A stretch of 64,000 bases of DNA, from NCBI GenBank assembly GCA_016617855.1, contig JAECUM010001795.1, positions 62,001-126,000 on the forward strand. Reading direction: 5' to 3'. How positions within the stretch are numbered: the stretch's first letter is position 1; each line of letters begins with the position of its first letter. The notes beneath the pieces are model-generated. The model searched no databases. It was given only the letters and a program-made list of their open reading frames with translations, and was not told the DNA's origin. A program made the position numbers and the translations under genes. Shown in pieces: positions 23,433-35,488 of this stretch. Origin of the DNA: Megalonaias nervosa. Lineage: Eukaryota; Mollusca; Bivalvia; Unionida; Unionidae.

Positions 23433-25176
23433 CGGTCATTACACCATGTACTTTGGCCATATGACTTCAAATAAGTCATACGAAGTTGTTCCAGGGCCTC
23501 CTAAATCAGAATGTCCTCGGCTTTTTCTGTGAGACAAAAATATATCTCGCATGTGTGTCGGCGCAGTAATTTACAGAACAATCATACATTTTTATCGCCA
23601 GAAATTTATCAGCAAGAAATAAAAACTATTCGGACCACATCGGGTTTTTCTACGATTGGATTGATTGTGTTATTGATTGAGAAGTTTACAATCAAAATAG
23701 TGTTCGATGCATTTGCAACTGCTCAGTCAATCCTTTTTTAGATAGCTGCGGTGGTCCAAATGCAGCTATCGACATACATTCGGTGTACGATAGGAATGAG
23801 CTCTAAGTTTCAAATGTGCGTCCTACCATCTTAATCCTGCATTTCCCATAACCATCTTCAAAATAGTACAAGTTCAGGTTCTAGCAAAGACACAGGTTAT
23901 AGTTACTATTTCCTTTAACATCTATTACAAATGATTTTTATTTTGTCCCGGGTCTTTTTCACTGGCATTCTGTTTTAACTGAGTATTACAAACTGCACTC
24001 AAGGTTAAGAACAATTGTCCGAACTGGATACGTCTTTGCATAACGGACAGAATTTGGACCCAGCTAACTGTGTGTGAGTCAGCCGAAGTAAAACAACGCT
24101 GTTTTCAAAACCAAGAAACATGCACCAAGACAAAGTGTGACCTTACGCCGGTACTAGGATTAACGAGAAGGTTTGAATGTATAATACCTCATCCCGCCAA
24201 CTGCTGTGAAATTCTAGTGCACGCACCAGACTCAGTTGGTGTCATGAGGTACGAAAGGTATTCCATGAGTGTGCTGTAAAGACACAATGGACTATATGAC
24301 CGGTTAAGTATAGACTGTGGGCCTGAAATGAATAATCAACAAAGACGTCTTATGCATGGACCAGACTGACAGAAATAAGTGTATGATTCAGGATGTAAGT
24401 GCACATTTGTACTTCAAAAGTAATGCAAAAATGACTTTGCATAAAAAGAAAAAAGTATATACAAAACCAAAATACATGGATACAAAACTTACTTTTGAAA
24501 AAATGGTATCTAGAATTCGGCATGTATTCTTTACTTGTATCCTAAGCCTTGTCAGTGCAAGTACCGACCATTGTTTTGTTCACATTAACTATTTTTCAGA
24601 CTGAAGGAAATCATGACACCTTCACTTTCGAAAATTTGTTTAACTTTATTAACATATTGCCACCACATATTCATTGATAATGTATTTTTGCTTTCCTTTC
24701 TGTAAATTAAAAATGCACTGTTTCTTACGTGACAGATTCCAGATGATGTCTTTCGAAGTTGCTACAGGCATCCTTATTTAAGGTAAAGACAAAATTAAGC
24801 AAAATCAATGGTTGAATATACAATGCACTAATCAAATGACAACAGCTATCCCATTACGTTCCTTCACGTCATCTCAAGAAATGAATCCAAGTTTATATCT
24901 TGTGCATCATTGTGATAACCAGCGCATCATGTTCTATGAAAGTTCTATACCCCAGATTAGAATCCAGCAGCTTTACTTTCTGCAGGAAATAGTTTTGATA
25001 GAGTTACGCATTTGGAATGCCTTTGGGTTTACCATTGACAAATCGCTTCGTTCCCTTTCTTTTACGTTATTGACGGAACATGGAGAACATTTGCTGGTTG
25101 CTATGTTCCAACACAAGACACATATCCAGTATCCTGCTAATTACAATGACGTCGGGGCAGCCACGAATAAATACTT
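23433..25176. other. No gene recognised
   Basis: AT-rich. The open frame at 24812-25261 (149 codons) has no recognisable domain and its last third is SINE-1 sequence. A pair of short inverted words (GACCACAT near 23634 and GTGGTCC near 23752) is probably chance. Confidence 0.5.
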
Positions 25177-25487
25177 CGTGACACTTTTTGTTAGAGCGTC
25201 CGCCTCAGGTGCGAGAGGTCGCGGGTTCGAACCCCGACCGAGTCATACCAAAAACTTATAAAAATGGTACTTGCAGCTGCCTCGCTAGGCGCTCAGAATT
25301 AAGAGGTTAGTATTAGGACTGATCAGCCTGGTGTCAGGATAATGTGACTGTGTGGAACATGATGCTACATGTCTGTGGCATAATGCCCCAGTGCTAGTCG
25401 TCGCTATAAACTCACACACTGAAGACATCGTAGCAATATGACTGAAAATTTTTAAAGCTACTTTAAAAAAAATCCAAATCACACACG
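25177..25487 (+). mobile_element. SINE-1 copy 2 (eroded head)
   Basis: GTTAGAGCGTCCGCCTC and box B GGGTTCGAACCCC (about 25223) mark the head. The body contains GGTGTCAGGATAATGTGACT and ends AAATCCAAATCACAC. The first part of box A has diverged and no target duplication was found, so this is an older insertion. A (GA)n microsatellite follows 17 bases on. Confidence 0.8.
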
Positions 25488-25500
25488 CTTGCACGCACAC

Positions 25501-25504
<4 letters not shown>

Positions 25505-25556
<52 letters not shown>
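25505..25556 (+). repeat. (AG)n microsatellite
   Basis: 26 AG units just after the SINE-1 tail. Confidence 0.96.
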
Positions 25557-25558
<2 letters not shown>

Positions 25559-25945
25559 AACAAATGAAGAAAAATTAAACTAGTTTTATTGTAATATTAA
25601 TACCCATATCCACTACATAAATCAGAAGTCTGTTTGCTGACAAAGATAAATTAGTCCCAACATTATAATCGGAAGTCATTCATAGAACTCATAAATCTTC
25701 CTTCCTGAGTTTTAAATTCGGGTGGTACATAGTAAATTTGTCTCTCCCCCCCCCCCCCATCCAAGACATCATTTACAATTGATTTCAAACATCATTCTTA
25801 ATAAAATTACTCTTTTGTATCATGTGTCTTTTATCCTCAGAGTCTTACTAAGATTTTTACTTTTAAATTTGGATTCTGTACTGGGCCATACCTGAAGAAA
25901 AAGAAGACAAAGAGGGAGAGAGCAAGTAAAGAAAAGAACAATCTT

Positions 25946-25949
<4 letters not shown>
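25557..25949. other. No gene recognised
   Basis: AT-rich non-coding sequence with a C run at 25746-25759. Confidence 0.5.
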
Positions 25950-25997
<48 letters not shown>

Positions 25998-26009
25998 CAG
26001 ACAGAGAGG
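25950..26009 (+). repeat. (GA)n/(GACA)n microsatellite
   Basis: A GA run passes into interrupted GACAGA units. Confidence 0.93.
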
Positions 26010-26876
26010 GTGGGAACAAAACTATATTCAGACCTGATAATGTCCGAATCATCATTTTACACCATGTTCTGGTTTAACTTGTGGCAGAAACATCACAATG
26101 TTATCTTTTGTATTAAAAATAGTTGGAAAATCTGTATGAAAGTGTAATTGAAGTAGTGGATACACTGTATTAAAATACTGAATAATTCATGAAAATCAGT
26201 TTTAAATTAGATCAAAGGAAGCACTTTTAACAAATGCACAACAGTCGCCTTTTTCATACGAGGTCACGCACGAGTCTTTGATTAGTGAAATCGAATGACG
26301 ACAAGGAGAACAGAAGACAAGACGAACAAAAGGAAAAGCAAAGACGTTTCTTGACGACGCTGAGAATGACGTAAAAATTTGGGTCTGCATTTTACAAATA
26401 AACTGGGTTGCTGATATGTACTTGCTGGCACCAGTTCCGGATAAGAATACCTGTTGATATTCGCATAGCTCAGTTTTCTGTCTGATAACTACTAATATGA
26501 GAACTGTCTACCTCGCGAACAAAAGATTCAAATGATCTATAGGCATATTGTTATGTATTTCTCGTTCTCAAATTTAAACAAAATAGAAACATTTGTTTCT
26601 AATTTCCACCTTTTAACCTGTTCTTGGGCAGGCTTGTTTATCTAAGTATATTCTTAATACATTACGAAACGTTGACACGACAGTGAATGTTAATACTGAT
26701 AAGAACACTTATTCCCTGACAAAGGCAAAACTAAAAAGAAAACTTAATAAAAGAGCTGTTCATCCGAGACCTCAAAGTAGAAAGACGAAAATAGGATATT
26801 TTTTATCTTTAGAACGACAGGTGTAACTCGCCTATCGATGAAGCGGAGTGCATGTTGAATTAATTGTGTATATGAA
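26010..26876. other. No gene recognised
   Basis: Non-coding AT-rich sequence. Confidence 0.5.
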
Positions 26877-26930
26877 TGTTGTTGTTGTTGTTGTTGTAGG
26901 GTTTAACGCCATTTTTCAGCAAAGGATATA
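26877..26930 (-). mobile_element. SINE-2 3' tail with (GTT)n
   Basis: The (GTT)n run at 26877-26897 followed by GGGTTTAACGCCATTTTTCAG is the minus-strand 3' end of SINE-2, as at 53542. In this orientation the tail is (AAC)n. Confidence 0.65.
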
Positions 26931-27300
26931 TCTTATTCAGGCTAATAAAATAAAAGCTTTGGGTTGAAAAAAATAATGTCTGGTACTCAATAACTTGAAA
27001 ATGTTGTTGCTCTAATTTGTGAAAAATAACAAATTACATCCATTATACTTGCTGACTTTTTTTATCTTGCAGTAAAACAAAATGATGAACAAGAAACGGT
27101 GTCATTAATACTTTTTATTAAATAATTTTTAAAGATTCGGATTGAAGTAATTTTCGTGTGGTTATCCATAAAGAATTTTGGGTTAAATTTATAATGTGTG
27201 TTTAAAAAATGTAATACGAAGGACCCTTTTTTCAATTACAAATGAAATCTTTTCAGCAAAATTTCCCTTCTCTGCCCATCCCTGAAATATGAAATTCGGC
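26931..27300. other. No gene recognised
   Basis: AT-rich non-coding sequence. Confidence 0.5.
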
Positions 27301-27516
27301 AGACTGGTAGAGACAAATCAAGGTTGGTGTATGATAGTGCCGTCTGCCACTTACAGACTGGAAGAGACAAATCAAGGTTGGTGCATGATAGTGCCGTCTG
27401 CCACTTACAGACTGGTAGAGACAAATCAAGGTTGGTGCATGATAGTGCCGTCTGCCACTTACAGACTGGTAGAGACAAATCAAGGTTGGTACATGATAGT
27501 GCCGTCTGCCACTTAT
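27301..27516 (+). repeat. 54-bp tandem repeat, 4 units
   Basis: Units start at 27301, 27355, 27409 and 27463 (AGACTGGTAGAGACAAATCA) and are nearly identical. Because 54 is a multiple of three, open frames run through on both strands; this is arithmetic and not evidence of coding. Confidence 0.96.
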
Positions 27517-28120
27517 CACTAGAAGCACATTAATCGTCCGATGATGTGACAGATTTTGGTCCAAGATATCGAAGTTAGAAGAGTTTTCTTGGGTGAGAAT
27601 ATATAATACGTACTTCTAGATCCCAGAATATGTTGTTTTAACACTGATGCGAGTAAAGGAAAGTGGGAAACGAAATAAAAATACTACACGTTTTGCTGCT
27701 CTGTCGTTTTCTTTGTAATGAGTGTACAATTTCTTCATTGTACCTGTTACACTTGCAAAAGTCACAAATCCAAAGTCACGTGAAAGGTGTGCTAGAGTAG
27801 GCCAACCGGATATTTTCTCTTAAGATACGGATTTCAAAATGTGGAACAACTGGATCCGCAAAATCTTTTGGATCCAACCTACGCATGTAATCGATCTAAT
27901 ATCAGTATTCAGTTTGAAAGAATGCATTGAAGGCGAGCCCCCAACTTGTTATGTTCACAGGTTATAGGTGGCTGATCAAATACAGGACGGACAAAGGATA
28001 AATAGTGAGTTTGTGCCAATGTTATACGCCAAAAAAATAAAAAATAAGACAAGCAAAAAAAAAAAACAACCCTAAACAAACCGTAATGCCCGATATACTT
28101 TGTGCTCAAGAGTAAGTGTC
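27517..28120. other. No gene recognised
   Basis: Non-coding; an A-rich tract lies at 28050-28080. Confidence 0.5.
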
Positions 28121-28121
28121 A

Positions 28122-28212
28122 TTTCAATTTGAAATCCGTAGGCAAAGGATGTCAAAGTTGTGATCCGTAACGGTGAGCGCTTTAGACCACTCGGCCACTC
28201 TGGGCCCCCTAA
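28122..28212 (-). mobile_element. SINE-2 head fragment
   Basis: The minus strand reads GGGGGCCCAGAGTGGCCGAG, then TGGTCTAAAGCGCTCACCG, matching the SINE-2 5' end and box A. The body is absent or unrecognisable. Confidence 0.6.
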
Positions 28213-28707
28213 ACGTTTTTGTACCTGGCCGATTTACGTGTTCAGGTACAGAGATCAAAGTAAGCAAATGTTGGCGTAGGTGCACATTGACGGGAGGTCT
28301 GCACAAGAAACAATTGCCTGCTAAGTGTTTAAGTTACAGCTGCTGAAACTGCGTAAAATATACATCAAAGTAACTTTTTCTTTATACCTAAAATTCAAGT
28401 ATTGTTGATGCTAGATGAATAATGAAAAAAAAAATTAAAAAAAAACTAATAAAAAAAAAAAAGAAACGGATGTCATTGTAGAAAATAAGTAGAATTATGT
28501 ACTTGGAAAATACCCAGGACCCTTCAAATTTATATTTGTTCTAACTTTCAGGGTATTGAATCTAAATTAGATCTAATGAAGTTACAAGCAAATAGCAATC
28601 TAAAATTACAAAATGAAGAATAAAAATGATAGAATAAATACAGACTAATATAAAATCAACACCTGCATCAACATACTGAATCATTCTTTGCTGTTTTCCA
28701 TTTCTAA
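28213..28707. other. No gene recognised
   Basis: Contains A-rich tracts at 28424-28465. Otherwise unremarkable. Confidence 0.5.
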
Positions 28708-29035
28708 GCAAATCACAGCTCAGGAAGGATGCACGAATCAGGTATGTGTCCGATTTATATGCAAATCACTCCTCAGGAAGTGAGCCCGAATCAGGTATAT
28801 GTGTCCGATTTCTATGCAAATCACAGCTCAGGAAGTGAGCCCGAGTCAGGTATATGTGTCCTATTTCTATGCAAATCACTTTACAGAAAGGATGCACGTG
28901 CCAGGTATATGTGCCCGATTTCTATGCAAATCGCTCCTCAAGAAGTATGCATGAGTCAAGTATATGTGTCCGATTTCTATGCAAATCATTCTTCAGGAAG
29001 TTTGCAGGAGATAGGTATGCGTCCGATAAACAAGA
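28708..29035 (+). repeat. 55-bp tandem repeat with octamer motifs, 6 units
   Basis: Units begin at 28708, 28761, 28816, 28871, 28926 and 28981, so the first is 53 bp and the rest 55. Five of six start with ATGCAAATC, containing the POU/octamer consensus ATGCAAAT; the first has AAGCAAAT. Each unit also holds a variant of CAGGTATATGTGTCCGATTT. Confidence 0.94.
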
Positions 29036-29179
29036 GGCACAATACCATCTCGTCTCTGCAAATGTACATATGGATGTCATTCTGCACTGATTTATTTGAG
29101 GTATCGAAGCCTGCTTGTGGGTTGTTTTTTTTTTCCATTCCACATTTTTAGCCAAGTATACAGAACATGCAGATTTATA

Positions 29180-29393
29180 TACCGTATGTACTCGCTTATA
29201 AGTTGAGTCCAACTGCAAAACTGCACAGACCCAGATCTGCAGTAATGCGCCGGCAGACCTAGGTCTATGTATTTGATTAGGAGTAATATGTAGAATGAAC
29301 AACATAGACCCTGATCTGCAGGTACATTATGCTAAGGCAGCTCAGGATAATTTTTTGCAGTTTGCCTCGACTTATAGGCGAGCATAGGCGGTA
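29180..29393 (+). mobile_element. MITE, TACCGTA-ended, copy 1
   Basis: The left end TACCGTATGTACTCGCTTAT and the right end CTTATAGGCGAGCATAGGCGG form an imperfect terminal inverted repeat. Internal text (CCCAGATCTGCAGTAATGCG) is shared, inverted, with 29668-29870. The superfamily was not determined; TACGGTA-type ends with CTCG…TATAA occur in several invertebrate MITEs. Confidence 0.7.
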
Positions 29394-29667
29394 ATAGATT
29401 AGTTCAATGTATGTAATCTCCTATTTTAAAATAGGTGACTGGAACGCAACTTCGTCAGCTTTATCTGCCATTTAATTATTCTTAATACCAACGTAAATGG
29501 GCAGCCAATACAATATAGGCAGCAGAATCGTTGTTTTTCAGCTTGTATGAGCAGAACATGTTTCAGTATGATTTGGACACGAATTCTACGTAATCGGCAA
29601 AACTGCATAGTTTTTATTTACAGAATTTTAACCCATTTTCTTCCGACGATTTCTGTATTGAGTGAGT
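29394..29667. other. Spacer between the two MITE copies
   Basis: About 270 bases without features. Confidence 0.5.
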
Positions 29668-29870
29668 AATGACCGTTTATACTGCAAAGAACAAAGATCC
29701 TGATCTGCCGTAGCACGAAGCGCCTGCAGATCATGGTCTATGTTGTTTGTTCTACTGATTGCTCCTAACAAACAGTACAGACCTAGATTTACCGGCGCAT
29801 TATGTGATGGAAGATCTGGGTCTGGGCCTGTTTGCAGTTTGACACTACTTAAAAGAGAGTATATACGGTA
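29668..29870 (-). mobile_element. MITE, TACCGTA-ended, copy 2 (inverted)
   Basis: The right end GAGAGTATATACGGTA is the complement of copy 1's left end. GATCTGCAGGCGC, AACAACATAGACCATGATC and CCGGCGCATTATGTGATGG are the shared core. The other terminus has diverged or is lost. Confidence 0.68.
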
Positions 29871-30152
29871 TGTAAGTATGGGTATCAGTCGATTTGACAC
29901 TATTATGTCATACTGTGTCAAGTACGTACAGAATGTATACAATGAGCCATAATTCTTCGAGGAATATTTCACATGTTACCAGTTTGTCATCCATCTGTCT
30001 GTGCATTTGACCTGCCTTTGATTGTAAGGAATCGTATGTCGGGATTAAATCTAGTCGTCTGTGTCAGCTAGTATGTAGTGCAGGTTTGATCATTGCACAC
30101 ATATCAGTTAAACGCTAAGCTAAAACAAGCCCAAACGGGTGCAGCAATCTCC

Positions 30153-30256
<104 letters not shown>

Positions 30257-30270
30257 CAGAGGTGGGGGGA

Positions 30271-30677
30271 TGTGTGAACTCCCACTCAGTATGGAGCTTT
30301 TGTTATCGTTATCAAGGAGATGTTATTACCCTAATCGAGTAAACAATAAAATAAAATATGAAATTAATGGATGGAATAGATTTGAGCAGGGATATAGAAC
30401 AGAATAACACGAGCTACCGTATGTAAAATATAATTTCATCAATTACATAAACAAAATGAAATTGATCATGACATTTTTAATTATTCACTTTTTCTTACAA
30501 ATATAGTTACAAAATTTATGCTAAATTTAATTAGCCATTTTGTTACACCGATAAAACAAATCTGATTATATAACAGAGTGACTGATCGAACTCAAATTGC
30601 CTGCATGTTAGCATCAGGTGGTTGCAACCGTTTTTTTCCGAATCACTGTTGGTGATAGGTGGGCGTTTCCGTATTTC

Positions 30678-30767
<90 letters not shown>

Positions 30768-32189
30768 ATCGGGTCATCAACCGTCTTAACTGGACACCAC
30801 GCTCTTTTCCCCTGTGCAGTACATGTATGGAGCTATTTTTCCTTCAAATAAATTATAATACACATCCTAAATATGTGTCAGTGTTTTTTTCTTCTGGGAT
30901 CAAACACTATTCCCAATCTTTATGTTAACGTCTGATATGGTCTTATCGTAATTCAACAGAACTAAGCTATGGTCAATTCGCAACCTGATCTGATACACAT
31001 ACAACCTACTTACGTGAATTTATGTATTTTCTACTCGTATTCCTAACTGAGAACCATGGCATAACTAAACCTCTTAAATAAGCGATTACACCCCGATGTG
31101 GGCTGTAAATTACCGCTGACTATGTCTGTCGCCACACGTTCCTAATACTAACACCCTCGATGTTCGGTTGGAAAGAATTCACAACGAATTAATGGACTTC
31201 ACTCATGATCCTAACTATGTTCCTTGTTAATTGGCGATTCACTGACATACAATTCCAGACAAAGAAAATTAATTCTTAGCATACATGATACATCATTTAA
31301 GAAAGGTAAATTAATTCCAACACCTCGTACCAGAGTAATGCACGAAATTCCTACAATACGTGATTTCTATTACATATAAACCATAAATCCGAACACATTC
31401 ATACCAATGAAATATTATATGACATCCTAGAATGCACGAGTCATATAACATTCAAGACAAATGAAGGCAAGCAATAATTTTTGAACTCAAGGAAAATTGA
31501 AACATGAATTTAAAACGAATAAATTCAACAAATAATTAAAAACCTACTTCAGTGCATAGTGTTTGTGACTGGGACAATATCTTTGTGCCTTTTATGAAGA
31601 CGAATCTCTCTCTCGTTCCGGGTTACTCAAATTCTTCAAGAACCTTGTTACGTGGATGATCTATTTAAGGAGAAAAGTACTTTTTACTGATTTCAGAGCC
31701 AGCTTCCACTTTGGCAGGAAGATTACTTACACCTTGGATTTCGTCTGGTAACACTCCTCCCTATGGGGTGCCTCCCTCCTTTAGCTTAGCCGATCAGGAT
31801 TAACTTCCCTAATAGCCAAATAGTGTAATACTCCTATCGAAGTCAGTATTATTCTCTCTCGACCACCTTTATTACTAACTATTCTGGAAAATATCATTGT
31901 ATGACACCTGTTTCAAATGGCCCAAGCTTTCTCAAAACTTTTGGCTCTGGTTTGTCTTAGGTTTCTCATTTCCCGCTACTACATGGCCTTACGTTAACGT
32001 ATCTGTCTCACCGTTATCGAACGGATTCTAATTAAACTTCAATTATGCGTCTCAAACAATAGAGGGTTAACCATTACGAGCTGACACCCTTAATGCGAGC
32101 TTATCCCGTATGTTAATCTTGGTAGTTACGTGTCATGCTGACCACGACAAAATGTACTGTGAAAAAATATCAACAAAAATTTTGCAACA
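30271..32189 (-). mobile_element. LTR-like long repeat, copy B
   Basis: About 1.9 kb, inverted relative to copy A. It begins on this strand TGTGTGAACTCCCACTC, close to TGTTGCGAACTCCCCC of copy C, and ends TTTTGCAACA. Inside are GTTATCGTTATC, GATGGAATAGAT, TAGAACAGAATAACACGAGC, AGTGACTGATCGAACTC and TTACGTGTCATGCTGACCACG. No open frame of note. Short TG…CA-style ends suggest a solo LTR, but the flanking bases do not form a clear duplication. Confidence 0.55.
30685..30763 (+). repeat. (CT)n microsatellite inside copy B
   Basis: About 39 CT units at the place where copy A has only short GAGAGAGAG and GAGAGAGAAGG runs (about 12897-12922). Confidence 0.96.
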
Positions 32190-32454
32190 CTTCGGGACCC
32201 CAACCCCTACCGGCTAAAAAAATGTATACACACACGCGCGCGAGCGCATACTGTCACGTGTCACTTTTAATTTGTCCATCAGTTCATTCTTGAGCACGTT
32301 TCTTGGGTATTATGCACACTTTGAGTAAATAGATACATAGACTTTTGCTTTGGTGCCTTTTCCAGGAAAGTCAGGGCTCTTTTGATCCGGCCCAGGTAAT
32401 TCCCCAGTTAACTCCACATTATGTTCTGTTTTTGACATCCAGGATAAGGTCTGA
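32190..32454. other. No gene recognised
   Basis: Short spacer with a CACACACGCGCGCG stretch near 32230. Confidence 0.5.
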
Positions 32455-32865
32455 TCAAGTAATCACGTTTTTCTTTGTAGATTTTACCATGTAAATACTC
32501 CCAGTATTGTGTTTTATAAAACTGCACATTTCTGGAACAATTTCATGATTCGAAGAGGATGTTTAATTTATAAATAAACTATTCTGCAGTGCACCCCACC
32601 CCACTCATAAATGATCAACTAGACCAGTACACAACTAAGGACACATGTCTTAAGCAGTTTTACTGAAATGTCGGTTGAGTCGGAGATACAGCAAAGGAAA
32701 ATAAAATAAATGTACCTATAATCTTTCGAGCCCACGCGCATGTCAATGCCAAGGTCACCAGGCCCACAATGTTTTGGAAACTTTTTCTCAGATCAAGGGA
32801 AAGTCAAGATATTGTCTATTTAATCGCGATATTAGGATCGTTCAATCAAATAGTGGAATCAAGTG
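32455..32865 (+). repeat. Dispersed repeat R3, copy 1
   Basis: Matches 42255-42685. Anchors are GTAATCACGTTTTTCT, CATGTAAATACTCCC, AACCAGTAC/GACCAGTAC, AATGTCG and TTTTGGAAACTTTTTCTCAGA. Non-coding. Confidence 0.72.
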
Positions 32866-33404
32866 ATGATATTATTTGTTGCATATTGTTGAAAGAATAT
32901 GTCGATATTACTATTATATTTGTACCATGAACATTCTTATTCCAAACTTTAACTTCCACCATTTTGCAAATAAAGTAAATATAAAAGGATCATCGTTGAA
33001 TCCGTACAATACAATAGATTTAAAGGGGAAAAAGACAAATAGATAATTTTCTCTAAAGTTTATCGAAATCTTCAATAAATGTAGGATAGATATACATTTG
33101 CCAGGTGCGGATAAAGAAATATAGTTAAGGTGGGTGGATGTTTTTGTTTTCTTTCTTAGTAATCTGACTGTATACAAAATAATGGGGAGAAAGGTTTACT
33201 CAAAGGATGTTGACAAAGGTTATTTGTTTTGTTAGAATTCGTTACTGTTAATTAGGGCTGCTTTGGGATCGTGTAGTACCGATACAGTCTCTGAAAGACC
33301 ATCATTTGTCAATAAAAGACGACGATTTAGCACGGGTACAGTGAATGAAGGACCACTGATTGCCAGTAACATCAGTAAATAAATTCTATGCTACTTGGTT
33401 CATC
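32866..33404. other. No gene recognised
   Basis: AT-rich non-coding sequence. Confidence 0.5.
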
Positions 33405-33625
33405 CATGGTCAGTTGGGTGGTGGGTGTTGGAGGGGGAGGGTTGGCCTCGGGCGCTAGGCGAAGGGGCGGGGCAGTCGGGAACATCTTTTCCAGCTGCAA
33501 TTTTCATAGCATTTCGCCTCACCTTAATGAAAAGGGGGCAATTCTTCACAAGACATATTTAGATGGAGGGGTTGGGGGTGGAGGCTGGCAACTGACACAA
33601 ACTGTTCTCTTTGGCAATGTAGGTT
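33405..33625 (-). mobile_element. hAT-like MITE relic, second copy
   Basis: Inverse relative of 21651-21870: GGAGGCTGGCAACTGACA and AACTGTTCTCTTTGG correspond to the reverse of that copy's middle. It is G-rich at both ends. Limits approximate. Confidence 0.45.
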
Positions 33626-34338
33626 GACCGCTAAAGACCAGTGCTCCTGCTAAAAAATAGTCTTGCCACTTTATCCTGGAATATCAAACTGGGAAATTTG
33701 AGTCGGGTTGCATTTTAAGGCATAGTTCTTATAAAAAAAAAAAAAAAAAAAAAAAAAGGCGTAGTTAAATTCGCCTCAGTTCGAATATGCATGTCAGAGA
33801 AACTTCCGGTATATGGTGCGCAGTATGAAACTCGTGTAGGAGAAAATTCCTGAAGAAGGAATTTAATTTTCTGTTGTATATTATAGAGCATATATAAAGA
33901 AAGCCACGACATTTAAACGAGTGACACAGGAAGTTGTGGGAGTAAGCGTGGGCCTCTGCATTCGTGAAAGAGACAATACCTGAAGAAGACGTTCACTTCT
34001 TAATTTTTTTTTTTTTTTTTTTATTCCGGGAGAGGGCGATTAAGTCTGAACACGTATCAGTGAAATATCTGTAAGAAGTCATGTAATATTTGATTACTGA
34101 AAAATCCTGGAGAATTAATACATTTGTATTTCTTGACCTTTGTGCAACCTAGTAGTCAAAGAATCTAACCATTTTCTTGTGCAACCAGTTGTGTGCAATG
34201 CATTCCTAAAGATGAGCATGAGTTGCCATTTTTTAATTATATAACATAAATTTATCAGTCATTGCAATTTAATTGGTCAAGCTAAAAATCTTATCTTCGT
34301 ACATGAAAGTTTTGTGATCTCTCGGCCAGTAATGAGTT
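33626..34338. other. No gene; poly(A) and poly(T) tracts
   Basis: An A tract of about 24 lies at 33734-33757 and a T tract at about 34003-34022. They are 270 bases apart in opposite sense and could mark old retroposed pieces, but nothing between them is recognisable. Confidence 0.5.
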
Positions 34339-34350
34339 TCTGAAACTTGA

Positions 34351-34668
34351 TGTGATGTGATTATGATTTTTAAAGTAGCTTTAACAATTTTTCAGTCATA
34401 TCGCTACGATGCCTGCAGTGTGGCAGTTTATAGTGATGTCTAGCACTGGGGCATCATGCTGCAGACATGTAGCATGATGTCCCACCCAGTCACATTATCC
34501 TGACACCAGGCCGACCAGTCCTAACACTAACCTCTTAATGCTGAGCGCCAAGCGAGGCAGCTGTTAGTACCATTTTTGTAAGTCTTTGGTATGACTCGAC
34601 CGGGGATCGAACCCACGACCTCCCGCATCCGAGGCGGACGCTCTAACCACTAGGCCACCGGAGCGGTC
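34351..34668 (-). mobile_element. SINE-1 copy 3, full length, with 12-bp TSD
   Basis: Flanked by TCTGAAACTTGA at 34339-34350 and 34669-34680. On the minus strand the head holds box A TGGCCTAGTGGTTAGAGCG and a box B-like GGTTCGATCCCC; the body is full, including the GATGCTACATGTCTGCAGC segment absent from copy 1. Confidence 0.92.
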
Positions 34669-34766
34669 TCTGAAACTTGAGACATTGTGTTGAGTTATAT
34701 GAGGTTGTCATGGTTACTGATCAATCTCGTTTAGCCTCTTGATACTTAGGCAATTTTACAAGCATA

Positions 34767-35488
34767 GACTGACATGTTGTAAAACGTAACAAATATTTAT
34801 AAGTCTGGATTTACATATTGTAAAACGTAACAAATATTTATAAGTCTAGATTGACATATTGTAAAACGTAACAAATGTTTTTAAGTCTAGATTGACATAT
34901 AAAACATAACAAATATTTATAAATCTTGATTGACATATTGTAAAACGTAACAAATTTGTATAAGTCTAGACTGACATGTTGTAAAACGTAACAAATGTTT
35001 ATAAGTCTAGATTGACATATTGTAAAACGTAACAAATATTTATAAGTCTAGATTGACATGTTGTAAAACGTAACAAATTTTTATAAGTCTAGATTAACAA
35101 GTTGTTAAACGTAACAAATGTTTATAAGTCTGGACTGAAATATTGTAAAACGTAACAAATATTTATAAGTCTAGATTGACATGTTGTAAAACGTAATAAA
35201 TTTTTATAAGTCTGGATTGAAATATTGTAAAACGTAACAAATATTTATAAGTCTGGATTGACATATTGTAAAAAGTAACAACTATTTATAAGTCTAGATT
35301 GACATATTGTAAAACGTAACAAATTTTTACAAGTCTGGATTGACATGTTGTAAAATGTAATAAATTTGTGTAAGTCTGGATTGACATATTGTAAAATTTA
35401 ACCAGTTTTTACAAGTCTGGATTGACATGTTGTAAAATGTAAGAAATGTTTACAGGTCTGGCCTTACATACTGTAAAGCATAACAACT
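34767..35488 (+). repeat. 41-bp tandem satellite, about 17 units
   Basis: The core GTAAAACGTAACAAAT recurs at 34779, 34820, 34861, 34940, 34981 and onward, 41 bp apart, with one shorter unit near 34902. The rest of the unit reads TTTATAAGTCTAGATTGACA. Units diverge toward the right end. Confidence 0.96.

Noticed and set aside
24812..25261. 149-codon open frame on the + strand
   Set aside because: Its last third is SINE-1 sequence, including the box B region, and the rest shows no domain, no conserved pattern and no splice context.
27236..27564. Four overlapping open frames on both strands
   Set aside because: They arise because the 54-bp tandem unit is a multiple of three and has no stop; there is no other sign of coding.
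34767..35488. CRISPR-like array (41-bp periodicity)
   Set aside because: The whole unit repeats with no unique spacers, and the genome is eukaryotic. The same applies to the arrays at 27301, 28708 and 55485.
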